From contig CAVYQS010000001.1 in NCBI GenBank assembly GCA_963770765.1, positions 1 to 57,668 of the forward strand: a stretch of DNA of 57,668 bases, read 5' to 3'. The position numbers and the translations under genes are program-made. The number at the start of each line of letters is the position of its first letter. The stretch's first letter is position 1. The notes under the pieces were generated by a model, which was not told the DNA's origin, ran no database searches, and saw nothing but the letters and a program-made list of their open reading frames with translations. Origin of the DNA: CAVPCY01 sp963770765 (GTDB taxonomy: Bacteria > Actinomycetota > Coriobacteriia > Anaerosomatales > PHET01). Shown piece by piece: positions 18,035 through 26,524 of this stretch.

Positions 18035-19228
18035 CTAGGCGGTCGCGACGTCGAGCGCGCCGGCTGCCTTGAGTTCTTTGTAGAGCTCGACGAGCTCTTT
18101 GTCGAACAGCGGGCGCTTGAGCTCGATGGTGCGCGAGCGCACGACCGGCAGCATCGCCGTGGCCTCGCCGCGCGTCATCGGGATGCCGTACTCGCCGAAC
18201 TTCATCTCGATAGTACGCGAGCCGGAGTGCTTGCCCACGACGATCTGGCGAGCCAGCCCGACCTCTTCGGGCGTGAACACCTCGTAGGTCTTGGGGTTCT
18301 TGATGACGCCGTCGGCGTGGATCCCGCTCTCGTGGGCGAACATGTTCGAGCCCACCACCGGCTTCCACGCCGGCACGGTGCGCCCGGCCGCCTGCATCAC
18401 GTAGTCGACGACCTCGTGGAACCGCCGGGTGTCGTAGTCGAGATCGAGCTCTTCGAGGTACTTGAGCGCCATGACGACCTCTTCGAGCGCCGCGTTGCCC
18501 GCGCGCTCTCCCAGACCGCCGATGGTGACGTTGACCCAGGTGGCGCCGGCGTGGATGCCCGCGATCGCGTTGGCGACAGCCATCCCGAAGTCGTTGTGCG
18601 TGTGCATCTCGACCTCGAGGCCGGTCGCCTCGATGAGCTCCTTGATGACCTTGTAGGTCCGCAGCGGCTCCATGATGCCGATCGTGTCGCAGAAGCGCAG
18701 GCGGTCGGCCCCCTCGGCCTTCGCGGCGGCCGCGTACTCGAGCAAGAAGCCGAACTCGGTGCGGCTGGCATCCTCGGCGTTGACCGAGACGTAGACGCCG
18801 TTGCTCTTCGCGAACGCCGTGGCCTCGCGGATCGAGTCCAGGACCCACGCGCGGTCCTTCTGCAGCTTGGTGTGGATGTGGATGTCGCTCGTCGCGAGCG
18901 AGATGGCGACGGCGTCGACACCGCAGTCGATCGAGGTCCGGATGTCGGCGACGTTCGCACGGTTCCAGCCCAGCACCGACGCGCGCAGGCCGAGGTGCGC
19001 GATCTCCTCGATCACGTCGCGCTCGTCGCCACCCATGACCGGGATGCCGGCCTCGATCTGGTCGACTCCGATCTCATCGAGCATGCGGGCGATCTTGACC
19101 TTCTCGGCGTTCGTGAACACGACTCCGGCCGTCTGCTCGCCGTCGCGAAGCGTCGTGTCGTCGAGCTGTACGCGCGTGTCGCCGAGGTGGCTTTCGACCG
19201 GCAACTCCCATATCTGCGTGGCTTCCAC
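18035..19228 (-). CDS. Homocitrate synthase/isopropylmalate synthase family enzyme (possible Re-citrate synthase)
   Basis: Claisen-type condensing enzyme of the DRE-TIM family, adding acetyl-CoA to a 2-oxo acid. The 397-residue protein begins with DDTTLRDGEQTAGVVFTNAEK (residues 23-43) and has VSVNAEDASRTE, the metal ligands H209 and H211 in MHTHNDFG, GLGERAGNAALEEV and HESGIHADGVIKNPKTYE. It resembles NifV/homocitrate synthases more than LeuA and lacks the LeuA C-terminal regulatory domain, so leucine feedback through that domain is absent. Re-citrate synthases of anaerobes belong to the same family. GTG at 19228 is supported by GGAGGT eight bases upstream. First gene of the cluster, behind a good promoter and a leader hairpin. 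Confidence 0.87.
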   Translation of the reverse strand: MEATQIWELPVESHLGDTRVQLDDTTLRDGEQTAGVVFTNAEKVKIARMLDEIGVDQIEAGIPVMGGDERDVIEEIAHLGLRASVLGWNRANVADIRTSIDCGVDAVAISLATSDIHIHTKLQKDRAWVLDSIREATAFAKSNGVYVSVNAEDASRTEFGFLLEYAAAAKAEGADRLRFCDTIGIMEPLRTYKVIKELIEATGLEVEMHTHNDFGMAVANAIAGIHAGATWVNVTIGGLGERAGNAALEEVVMALKYLEELDLDYDTRRFHEVVDYVMQAAGRTVPAWKPVVGSNMFAHESGIHADGVIKNPKTYEVFTPEEVGLARQIVVGKHSGSRTIEMKFGEYGIPMTRGEATAMLPVVRSRTIELKRPLFDKELVELYKELKAAGALDVATA

Positions 19229-19256
19229 GTGTGCGAACCTCCAGTGTTCGAGCGGG

Positions 19257-19297
19257 ATCCGGGGGTGAGGTGACCCGGGAAGAACGCACCCCCGGAT
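19257..19297 (-). promoter_or_regulatory. Strong leader hairpin upstream of the synthase gene
   Basis: In the transcript leader, ATCCGGGGGTG (19297-19287) pairs perfectly with CACCCCCGGAT (19267-19257): 11 bp around a 19-base loop, ending some 20 bases before the GGAGGT ribosome site. No T-box, leader peptide or U-run is visible. It may be an attenuation or protein-binding element. Confidence 0.55.
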
Positions 19298-19335
19298 GCG
19301 CGTGTCAGCACGAGAGGGCCGACAGCGGGACGGCC

Positions 19336-19364
19336 ATTGTACGACAGTGCGCCGCGCGTGTCAG
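19336..19364 (-). promoter_or_regulatory. Sigma-70 type promoter of the synthase-dehydratase operon
   Basis: On the minus strand CTGACA (19364-19359) is separated by exactly 17 bases from TACAAT (19341-19336). The start would be near 19329, about 100 bases before the GTG, leaving the hairpin leader in the transcript. Good match to a housekeeping promoter. Confidence 0.65.
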
Positions 19365-19377
19365 GCGAGCACGAGCG

Positions 19378-20103
19378 TCAGGCGTCCGCCCACGCGGGCA
19401 CCAGCAGGGCGGCGTCCTTGAGGCGCGCCCGGTGCGCCCGCGCGTCGGGGTCGAACGTCGAGAGCACCGACCAGAAGCGCGGCGAGTGGTCCATGACCTT
19501 GGTGTGCGCGAGCTCGTGAAGGATGACGGCGTCACACAGCTCGGCGGGCAGGAACAGCAGCCCCCGGTTCAACGCGATGACGCCCTGCGCCGAACAGCTC
19601 CCCCACCTCGACCGGGCCCTGGTGACCCTCACCGCCGAGAAGTGCAGACCGGACACCGCGGCGAGTTCGCTCACGCGGGACGGCAGCACCTCATGCGCGG
19701 TCCGGTCGAGCCAACGCCCGAGCGCCGCGAGCCTCGCCTCGGCGTCCGGAGCGCCGCTCACCACGAGCTCGTCACCGCGCCTGCGGGCCCGCGCGGAGCG
19801 CGCGGCGGTGACCTCGTAGCGCACCGGCAGCCGCTCGCCGGAGGCCGTCAGCTCGACGGTGGCGGGGAGCAGCGCATCGGGACCGGCCGCGTACAGCTCG
19901 CGCTTCTCGGCGACCTTCGACAGCGCCCGCACCGCCCACGCCCGCTTGCTGTCCACGAGCGCCGCCGCATCGACGCGCACGCCTCGCGGGACCACGACCA
20001 CGAGCCCGTCGCGGGCGGTGACCGTCAGGCGGACATGGCGAGCTCTGGCGCTCACGCGCACGGTGTAGGGGATCGCGTCGTGCGGAGTGCGGTCGGCGCT
20101 CAT
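19378..20103 (-). CDS. YgjP-like zinc metallopeptidase (DUF45)
   Basis: A 241-residue protein of the YgjP/DUF45 family (M48-related fold). The C-terminal part carries the zinc motif ILHELAHTKVMDHSPRFW and the upstream family block SRWGSCSAQGVIALNRGLLFLPAEL. The N-terminal part is a beta-rich domain (VRLTVTARDGLVVVVPRGV). Substrates of this family are unknown. The ATG at 20103 overlaps the stop of rlmKL as ATGA, so the two genes are coupled. The motif is complete, so activity is likely. Confidence 0.88.
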   Translation of the reverse strand: MSADRTPHDAIPYTVRVSARARHVRLTVTARDGLVVVVPRGVRVDAAALVDSKRAWAVRALSKVAEKRELYAAGPDALLPATVELTASGERLPVRYEVTAARSARARRRGDELVVSGAPDAEARLAALGRWLDRTAHEVLPSRVSELAAVSGLHFSAVRVTRARSRWGSCSAQGVIALNRGLLFLPAELCDAVILHELAHTKVMDHSPRFWSVLSTFDPDARAHRARLKDAALLVPAWADA

Positions 20104-22355
20104 CGCGGCTCGTCCGGCCCCCGGGTGATCGTCCAGCACGTGTGGATGCCCGGAGTGCGCTCGAAGTCCTTGGGGATGGTGCGCGTGGTGACGTCTCGCG
20201 CCACCAGACCGGCTGCGGCGAGCGCCGTTTCGTCGAGGGAGAACTTGCGGCGATTGCACGAGAAGACCAGCGTGCCGCCGGGAGCGAGCAGCCGCGCGGT
20301 CGCGACGATCAGATCGGCGTGGTCGCGCTGCACGTCCCAGGTGTCCCGCATGCGCTTGGAGTTGCTGAACGTGGGCGGATCGCAGAACACGAGGTCGTAG
20401 CGGTTGCCGCCGCGCCGAGCGGTCTCGAGCCACTGCACCACGTCGGCTTGGACGCGCGAGTGCTGAGGTCCCGAGACACCGTTGAGCGCCATGTTGCGGC
20501 CGGCCCACTCGAGATAGGTCGCCGAGAGGTCGACGGTGGTCGTGGACGCGGCACCGCCTGCCGCCGCACAGACGCTCGCGGTGCCGGTGTAGGCGAACAG
20601 GTTCAGGAAGCGGGCGTCGGAAGCGAGCTCGCGCAGCCACGCCCGGGTGTCTCGGTGGTCGAGAAAGAGCCCGGTGTCGAGGTAGTCCGAGAGGTTCACC
20701 TCGAACAGCAGCCCGTTCTCCTCCACCGTGACCGCGACGCCGGTGCGCGAGACGCGCTCGTACTGCGAGGTCCCACGCTGGCGTTCCCGCCGCTTGACGA
20801 AGACATCGTCGGCGTCGATCGCGAGAACATCGGCGACCGCGAGGCGCGCCCACTCCATCCGCTCGGCGGCCCTGCGCGTGTCGATCCCCGCGGGCGGAGC
20901 GTACTCGGCCACGTGCGCGAAGCGTCTTCCGGCGTCCTCGGACGCGCCGGTGTAGAGATCGACCGCGAGATTGTAGTCGGGCAGGTCGGCGTCGTAGACG
21001 CGGTAGCAGCTCACACCGGTGCGGCGCGCCCAGGTGCCGATGTGTTTGGACATCTTGCTCAGCCGGTTCGAGAACGCCTGCGCCGATGCATCCGGAGCGA
21101 CGGGCTTCTCGGCGGGTGTTCGCTCGGCCGCGGGCTCCGACACGTCGTCGGGCACCGGGGCGGGCGGCGTGCTCGCAGGCGCGGGCTCAGGACCGAACGC
21201 CGAGAAGACCGAGACGGGCGCGAGGATGCGGCCGTTGTAGAGCTCGTGGACGCGCCGGGGGCGCTCGCCCAGACCGGCGGCGAGCCGCTCGTCGGGAGAG
21301 ATGACGGCGAGATCCCAGCCCGGGAAGCCCGCGCGCATGCGGTCGGCGAGCATCCGGTAGAGCTGCGGCAGCTGGTCGGCGTGCGACAGCCGCTCGCCGT
21401 AGGGTGGGTTGCACGCGACCAGGCCACGCTCGACGCCCTCGGGTGCCGAGGCGCGCTCCAGCGGCAGGTGCGCGAGCGTGATGTGGCGGGCCATCCCCGA
21501 TCGCGAGACGCACTCGGCGGCGATCTCGAGGGCGGCCGGGTCCGAGTCGGACGCGACGATCGGGATCATCGCGGCGGCACCGCCCTCGCAGCGCGCATCG
21601 GCGTCGTCGAGCAGCCGGTGCCACGCGGCCTCGTCGTGGCCGAGCCAGCGGTCGAAGCCCCACGTGGACCGCAGGAGCCCCGGCGCCACGTCGGCGGCGA
21701 CCATGGCCGCTTCGATCGCGATCGTGCCCGATCCGCACAGCGGGTCGGAGAAGCCACCACCCGCGGCGGCGATAGCGCGCCATCCGGCGACCTCGAGCAA
21801 TGCGGCCGCAAGGGTCTCTTTCATCGGAGCGACGACCTGAACGCCCGGCTTGCGGTAGCCGCGCCTGTGCAGCGGCTCTCCGGACAGGTCGATGGCGACT
21901 TTGGCCTTGCTGCCCACGACCACGATGTTGATCCGCAGGTCGGGCGAGGCGGTGTCGACGCTCGGACGCTCGCCGTACCCTTCACGGAAGCGGTCGGCCA
22001 CGGCGTCCTTCACACGCACGGAGGTGAACTGGGTGTTGCGCAGCGCGTCGTTGACGCCGGACGAGTCGACCGCGATCGTCCCGCTCGGAGACACGTGCCG
22101 CTCCCACGGGATCTCGCGGATGCCGGCATACAGGGTGTCGGCGCTCGACGCGTCGACCTCCCCGAGCGACAGCAGCACTCGCGAGGCGAGACGCGACCAC
22201 AGCAGCACCTTGTAGGCGCTGGCGGTCGGTCCCGAGAAGAGCACGCCTCCGCGCTGCGGGCGCACGCCGGACAGGCCGAGGCGGCGCAGTTCGTCGGCAA
22301 GCATGGATTCGACACCGCGCGGGCACGGTGCGAAGTACGACTCTCGAGCGTTCAC
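20100..22355 (-). CDS. rlmL: Bifunctional 23S rRNA (guanine-N2/N7) methyltransferase
   Basis: RlmKL-type fusion of 751 residues that methylates two guanines of 23S rRNA. It has an N-terminal THUMP region (YFAPCPRGVESMLADEL...), an RlmL-like methyltransferase with FSDPLCGSGTIAIEAAM and the catalytic VACNPPYGERL, and a proline-rich linker near residues 395-435. A C-terminal RlmK-like methyltransferase follows, with RFLNLFAYTGTASVCAAAGGA and FCDPPTFSNSKRM. The GTG at 22355 overlaps the preceding NlpC/P60 gene stop as GTGA. Length matches E. coli RlmKL (about 700) plus a longer linker. No lesion is visible in either active site. Confidence 0.93.
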   Translation of the reverse strand: MNARESYFAPCPRGVESMLADELRRLGLSGVRPQRGGVLFSGPTASAYKVLLWSRLASRVLLSLGEVDASSADTLYAGIREIPWERHVSPSGTIAVDSSGVNDALRNTQFTSVRVKDAVADRFREGYGERPSVDTASPDLRINIVVVGSKAKVAIDLSGEPLHRRGYRKPGVQVVAPMKETLAAALLEVAGWRAIAAAGGGFSDPLCGSGTIAIEAAMVAADVAPGLLRSTWGFDRWLGHDEAAWHRLLDDADARCEGGAAAMIPIVASDSDPAALEIAAECVSRSGMARHITLAHLPLERASAPEGVERGLVACNPPYGERLSHADQLPQLYRMLADRMRAGFPGWDLAVISPDERLAAGLGERPRRVHELYNGRILAPVSVFSAFGPEPAPASTPPAPVPDDVSEPAAERTPAEKPVAPDASAQAFSNRLSKMSKHIGTWARRTGVSCYRVYDADLPDYNLAVDLYTGASEDAGRRFAHVAEYAPPAGIDTRRAAERMEWARLAVADVLAIDADDVFVKRRERQRGTSQYERVSRTGVAVTVEENGLLFEVNLSDYLDTGLFLDHRDTRAWLRELASDARFLNLFAYTGTASVCAAAGGAASTTTVDLSATYLEWAGRNMALNGVSGPQHSRVQADVVQWLETARRGGNRYDLVFCDPPTFSNSKRMRDTWDVQRDHADLIVATARLLAPGGTLVFSCNRRKFSLDETALAAAGLVARDVTTRTIPKDFERTPGIHTCWTITRGPDEPR

Positions 22356-22963
22356 CGGCCGAACGTCCGGGGAACAACGACCCGATCGCGCACGCCGGCA
22401 TGGCGGTAGGGCGCGAAGCCGAGCTCGTTGTAGAAGCCTGACCTGCCCCAGGGAATCTTCACGCGAACCGTCCCCTTCGCACTGCTGGACTCGTGAAGGC
22501 CCCAGTACGCGGTCTTCGACGAGTCGGTCCATCCGCCGAACAAGACGGTATGCCCATAGGGTACCGTCTTGCCGTCGATCTTGAGGGTCTTGGGCCGCAA
22601 GATGACGTCGCCGGGCAGGAGTTGCGTCTTGCTGATCTTCGTGAGCCGCAGAGGGAACGAGCCGGTATCGAGCGAGAGCGGCTTTCCCGTCGAGGTCTTG
22701 AGCCCCAGGCTCATCGAGACGAAGCCCGAGCAGTCGGTCCGGTACCCCTGCGTCGAAGGACTCGCCGTCGAGGTGGGCACAAGCGAGCCCGACACCGTCG
22801 CGTAGCGGCTCTGGCTGTAGGGAACCTTCAGCTTCACCCACACGTTGGCGCGCTTGATGACATCGGCACGCGTGATGGCGTGGGCGGCCACCGGCGCGGT
22901 AAGCGTCGCGAGTGTGAGGAGTGTCAGCGCGAGAGCGCCAAGGCGAGTGCCACGATCACGCAT
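22352..22963 (-). CDS. Secreted NlpC/P60-like amidase/peptidase
   Basis: A 203-residue exported protein with signal peptide (TRLGALALTLLTLATLTAPVAAHA) and a NlpC/P60 fold: the catalytic Cys in YRTDCSGFVSMSLGL and the His in YGHTVLFGGW. Such enzymes cleave peptidoglycan stem peptides, although some act as amidases on other substrates. The ATG at 22963 gives a clean signal peptide. Its stop overlaps the rlmKL start, an operon pairing with no evident functional link. A third polar residue of the triad is not clear from sequence. Confidence 0.82.
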   Translation of the reverse strand: MRDRGTRLGALALTLLTLATLTAPVAAHAITRADVIKRANVWVKLKVPYSQSRYATVSGSLVPTSTASPSTQGYRTDCSGFVSMSLGLKTSTGKPLSLDTGSFPLRLTKISKTQLLPGDVILRPKTLKIDGKTVPYGHTVLFGGWTDSSKTAYWGLHESSSAKGTVRVKIPWGRSGFYNELGFAPYRHAGVRDRVVVPRTFGR

Positions 22964-23074
22964 GTGCTGCCCCTGGAGCAAAAGGAGTGTGAATGGGTCG
23001 GCCCGGTCACTATATCACTCGGCACCCACACACGACGCCTTGAGCCACGCACCCGCACGGGTGCGCAGCAGGCG

Positions 23075-23866
23075 TCACTGTCCCGAGAAGCCCTCCACGA
23101 CATAGGTCCCCGAACGTTGGTCGGTGCGCAGCTTGAGAAAGCCCAACTTCTGCGCGTCTTCGAGGAACTGGTTGAACGACCGGTAGCCGTACGCCTGCTC
23201 GGAGAACTGCGGCTGCTTGCGGCGGATCGTGTCCTTGATCAGCGAGGAGTGCATGACCGCCACGTTCTCGCGCTGGAGCGCTTCGACCGTCTCGAACAGC
23301 AGCTTGAAGCCCGGCTGCTTGTTGGGCGGAACCGTGTCGCTGAGAACCGGCGCTCCGGCGGACGCACCGATGTCCTCGTAGTAGATGAACTCGTCGCAGT
23401 TCGCCGCGAGCAGGTCGCTCGTGGAGTCGCGCATCCCCACACCCACCACGGTCTTGCCGTTCTCCTTGAGGCGCAGCACGAGCGGCGTGAAGTCGCTGTC
23501 CCCGGAGATGATCACGAAGGTGTCGATGTGCTCCTTGGCGTACGAGAGCTCCATCGCATCCACCACGAGCCGGATGTCCGCGGAGTTCTTTCCGGTCATG
23601 CCGCGCTCGGGGATCTCGGTGAGCTCGATGCCCAACTCGTGCAGCGGCGAGCGGTACTTCTCGAAACGGCTCCAGTCGGCGTAGGCCCGCTTGGCGACGA
23701 TCTTGCCCTTCTCCACGAGCCGCTCGAGTACCCGCTTCATGTCGAGTGTCTCGCCGTTCTTGGGCGCGGTCGCGCGTTTGCGTCCCGACGCCGTGCGCGG
23801 CTGTATGCCCAGCGCCAGGTTCTCGAAATCGATGAACACCGCGAGCGAATGCGCTTCGTCGGCCAC
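23075..23866 (-). CDS. NYN-domain putative RNase with C-terminal OST-HTH/LOTUS-like domain
   Basis: A 263-residue protein. The N-terminal NYN (PIN-like) domain shows acidic residues in AVFIDFENLALG, the central NSADIRLVVDAMEL and FVIISGDSDFTPLVLRLKENG, as in the LabA/DUF88 family. The C-terminal segment (SSLIKDTIRRKQPQFSEQAYGYRSFNQFLEDAQKLGFLKLR) has the look of an OST-HTH/LOTUS winged helix that binds RNA. Expected to be a metal-dependent ribonuclease; its targets are unknown. The GTG at 23866 lies four bases after AGAGGGGAT. It is divergent from the glutaredoxin-like gene, with a TACGAT element in the gap. Confidence 0.88.
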   Translation of the reverse strand: MADEAHSLAVFIDFENLALGIQPRTASGRKRATAPKNGETLDMKRVLERLVEKGKIVAKRAYADWSRFEKYRSPLHELGIELTEIPERGMTGKNSADIRLVVDAMELSYAKEHIDTFVIISGDSDFTPLVLRLKENGKTVVGVGMRDSTSDLLAANCDEFIYYEDIGASAGAPVLSDTVPPNKQPGFKLLFETVEALQRENVAVMHSSLIKDTIRRKQPQFSEQAYGYRSFNQFLEDAQKLGFLKLRTDQRSGTYVVEGFSGQ

Positions 23867-24024
23867 AGGAATCCCCTCTCAGCAGCGAAAGCCCCTCGTG
23901 GGCACCCGCTCTCTCAGCTGCAATCGTACCGCACCGGCCCCGCCGGCATGCAGCGCCCAACGGGTACCTACCACACAGACGGTCTTTGCCCGATGACTCT
24001 TCGGCCGAGAAGGACGATCAGACG

Positions 24025-24294
24025 ATGACGGAGCATCCCACCCCGGAAGCGGGAAACGACCCCGAACTGATCATGTACTGCCGTAGTTGGTGTGGCGACT
24101 GCGCGAGGGCTCGCGCGTGGCTCGACGAGCACAACATCGCGTACACCGAGGTCGACGTGGACGACGACGACTCGGCCCGCTCGCACGCGGCAGGGCTCAA
24201 CGAGGGCCGCCTGCACACACCGACCTTCACGATGGGCGACGGCGTGTGCGTGGACTTCCGACCCGAGAAGCTCAAGGACCTGCTCGGCCTGTGA
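24025..24294 (+). CDS. Glutaredoxin-like protein, WCGDC active site
   Basis: An 89-residue thioredoxin-fold protein with LIMYCRSWCGDCARARAWLDE, containing the redox motif WCGDC and one extra Cys four residues before it, and the cis-proline segment HTPTF. It resembles the actinobacterial mycoredoxin/NrdH-like group (TTWCPDC type) that reduces disulfides or mixed thiols. The ATG at 24025 follows GAGAAGGA and gives the family start; a TTG at 23986 is an alternative. It is a single-gene unit, convergent with a small membrane protein gene only 3 bases away. Confidence 0.88.
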   Translation: MTEHPTPEAGNDPELIMYCRSWCGDCARARAWLDEHNIAYTEVDVDDDDSARSHAAGLNEGRLHTPTFTMGDGVCVDFRPEKLKDLLGL

Positions 24295-24297
24295 TAT

Positions 24298-24585
24298 CTA
24301 AGAGCGCTCCTCGGAGCCGCTCTTGCCGCTGAGCCCGTTGAACGGCCTCGTGAGTCCGTGACGCGCGCCGTTGAGCAGGCCGAAGGTCGCGCCGATGGCC
24401 GCCGCGACCACGAACTCCTGCCCCCTCACGAGAGCGATCGCGATCGCGACAGCGCCCACCACCACGATGCCGATGAAGGCGGGCCGACGCCATCCGGGCC
24501 GACTGCGGAGCCATACGCCGGCGAAGTACCCGGCCGCCAGAAAGACGACCGCGAAACCCGCGGCGATGAGGATCTGATCTCTCAC
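24298..24585 (-). CDS. Small membrane protein of unknown function
   Basis: A 95-residue protein with three hydrophobic stretches (ILIAAGFAVVFLAAGYFAGVWL, PAFIGIVVVGAVAIAIALV, FVVAAAIGATFGLLNG) and a short polar tail. No family recognised. The GTG at 24585 is supported by GGAGGT nine bases upstream and overlaps the true stop of the upstream dehydrogenase gene (TGA at 24584-24582) as GTGA, which indicates coupled translation once the dehydrogenase frameshift is corrected. Confidence 0.7.
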   Translation of the reverse strand: MRDQILIAAGFAVVFLAAGYFAGVWLRSRPGWRRPAFIGIVVVGAVAIAIALVRGQEFVVAAAIGATFGLLNGARHGLTRPFNGLSGKSGSEERS

Positions 24586-25516
24586 GACGAGGCGACCTCC
24601 GCATTCACTCCGCCGAGTATCCCTGCGGCCTCCCGCTCATCGGCACCCGCATAGAGCAGCCAGATGGCCTGGGTTCCCAGCTCGCTTCCGCCCCCGCCAT
24701 CAGCGCCTCATACAGGCGCTTTGCGAGCTCCGCACCCGGAAGCGGTACACGCAGCCCCGCAGCCGAGGCCAAAGCGATGCGCAGGTCCTTCACGAAGTGC
24801 TTCACGTAGAAGCCCGCCGCGAAGTCCCCGTCGAGTACGCGGGGTCCGTAGTTGGTGAGCGTCCACGTCTGCGCGCTGCCGCCCGAGAGCGTCTCGAGCA
24901 CGCGGGCCCGGTCGAGCCCCGCTCCGACCGCGTAGGCCAGACACTCCGCAAGGCCCAGCATCGAGGCCGCGATCGCGATCTGGTTCGCCATCTTGCAGTG
25001 CTGCCCGGCGCCTGCAGAGCCGTGCAGGACGATCATCTTGCCCATCGCCGACAAGACGGGACGGACGCGATCGAGCGTCTCGGCGTCGCCTCCCACCATG
25101 ATGGTGAGCGTGCCGTTGCGGGCGCCGACGTCACCGCCTGATACCGGCGCATCGAGGGCGCTGAGTCCGCGCTTCTCGGCGGCCGACGCGATCTTGGCCG
25201 CCAGACCGGGAGAGGAGGTCGTCATGTCGATCAGCACCGCGCCCGGCGACGCGAGTTCGATGATGCCGCCCTCGCCCAGGTACGCCGCTTCGACGTCCTC
25301 GGGGTAGCCGACCATCGTGACCACCACATCGGCGCCGCGTGCCGCTTCCCCGGGACTGTCGTGCCACTCGGCGCCGCGCCCGAGGAGCGTCTCGGCCTTG
25401 GCACGCGTGCGGTTGTGCACGCGAAGACGGTATCCGGCGTCCATGAGATGGCCGGCCATCGCCGCCCCCATGACACCGGTACCGATGAACGCGACCGTGG
25501 TCTCGTTCGGCTGCAT
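24582..25516 (-). CDS. 3-Hydroxyisobutyrate dehydrogenase family oxidoreductase, frameshifted near 24693
   Basis: NAD(P)-dependent beta-hydroxyacid dehydrogenase (3-hydroxyisobutyrate, tartronate semialdehyde or gamma-hydroxybutyrate type). It has the N-terminal nucleotide motif VAFIGTGVMGAAMAGHL, the DAPVSGGDVGARNGTLTIMVGG block and the catalytic Lys in GAGQHCKMANQIAIA. The C-terminus is knocked out of frame at a run of five C at 24691-24695. Adding one base restores SELGTQAIWLLYAGADE and ends at 24582, overlapping the next gene. Without correction the frame would run to 24605. The substrate is not evident. ATG at 25516 is preferred; ATG at 25543 is possible. Confidence 0.88.
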
Positions 25517-25591
25517 CGCTCCCCCGTTCCCGTCAGCTGCCATCGCACGTCGTCAACGTGCGCCCACACGATACCGCAACCTCCCGCCGAC

Positions 25592-26416
25592 TCACCCCGC
25601 GGGCGGTGGAGCCATCTCGAGCCGGGTGTAGGCGACTCTGAATCCGAGCCGCTCCATGTTTCGCTGGGACACACCGCCCGGAACTGACTCCGCCACCGCC
25701 AGACGGCACCCGCTGCTCGCCGCGATCGCGAGGCGATGGCGCTGCAGCGACTGCTGAACGCCGCGCTGCCTGAAGCCCGGCAGTGTCGCATCGGCCGAGA
25801 GCCAGCCCACGTCGCCCGAGATGTAGAGCTCGCCGGTCCCCGCAGGCCGCCCATCGAGAAAGGCGGTGAACAGCCGGGTGCCGGGTCGCTCGGCAGCGAG
25901 CTCGGCCACGAGGATCTGCTCGTCGAGGGGCGGCAGCGGCGCGCAGAACGCCGCGGCGGCCACGAGCGCCCACGTGCGCTTCTCCTCGGCGGTGACGGCG
26001 CCGCGGATCTCGACCGTGCCCTCGGCGGGCGGCAGGGTCTCTTCGCTGTCGTCGAGCGTGCGGATCAGCACGTTCTCGAACCCCTCGGGCGTCCAGCCCC
26101 GCGACCCGAGGACCGTGAGCAGCGTGGGGTGAGCGAGCGGACACACGTTCATCAGCGCCCGCGCGTCTCGCGAACGGTAGAACCGCTCGATCGAGGCGAC
26201 GTCGCCGTCGGTGACCGGGCCTCGCATGCCGACGCCGAACACCTGGTTGAGCGGCGAGGCCGCCGAGACGAACACCGCGCTGCCCCCCGCGACCGGGAGC
26301 GTCTCGGCATCGCTGAGCGCGTCGCGCTCCCGCGAAGTGACCACGAACCGTTCCATCTCGTCTGCGCACAGCCGCTCCAGCCGCGCCGCAAGCGAACGGT
26401 CGGAAGACAGCGTCAT
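25592..26416 (-). CDS. GNAT-family N-acetyltransferase, two-domain
   Basis: A 274-residue protein. The C-terminal half is a GNAT domain with the acetyl-CoA loop region LSADATLPGFRQRGVQQSLQRHRLAIAASSGC and the terminal NMERLGFRVAYTRLEM. The N-terminal half (FVVTSRERDALSDAE ... FGVGMRGPVTDGDVASIERFYRSRDARALMNVCPLAHP) resembles a degenerate second GNAT domain. The acceptor is unknown. The ATG at 26416 matches the predicted domain start. It is divergent from the frameshifted membrane protein gene across a 108-base gap that contains a perfect-looking operator-like inverted repeat. Confidence 0.82.
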   Translation of the reverse strand: MTLSSDRSLAARLERLCADEMERFVVTSRERDALSDAETLPVAGGSAVFVSAASPLNQVFGVGMRGPVTDGDVASIERFYRSRDARALMNVCPLAHPTLLTVLGSRGWTPEGFENVLIRTLDDSEETLPPAEGTVEIRGAVTAEEKRTWALVAAAAFCAPLPPLDEQILVAELAAERPGTRLFTAFLDGRPAGTGELYISGDVGWLSADATLPGFRQRGVQQSLQRHRLAIAASSGCRLAVAESVPGGVSQRNMERLGFRVAYTRLEMAPPPAG

Positions 26417-26452
26417 GGTCGGTGGCGTCCCTCTCCTCAGCCTCAGTTCACC

Positions 26453-26480
26453 CCAGCATACCCGCGCTCGGGTACGCTGG
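26453..26480. promoter_or_regulatory. Inverted repeat in a divergent gap, operator-like
   Basis: CCAGC-A-TACCCG-CGCT-CGGGTA-C-GCTGG is an imperfect palindrome of 12-base arms with a 4-base centre and one mismatch. It lies between divergent genes and just before a TACGAT element at 26486-26491 (plus), so a bound protein could block transcription in both directions. The binding factor is unknown. Confidence 0.5.
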
Positions 26481-26524
26481 TCAGGTACGATGTCGCGCCC
26501 GAGCTCGTGGTTGGGGGCATACGG

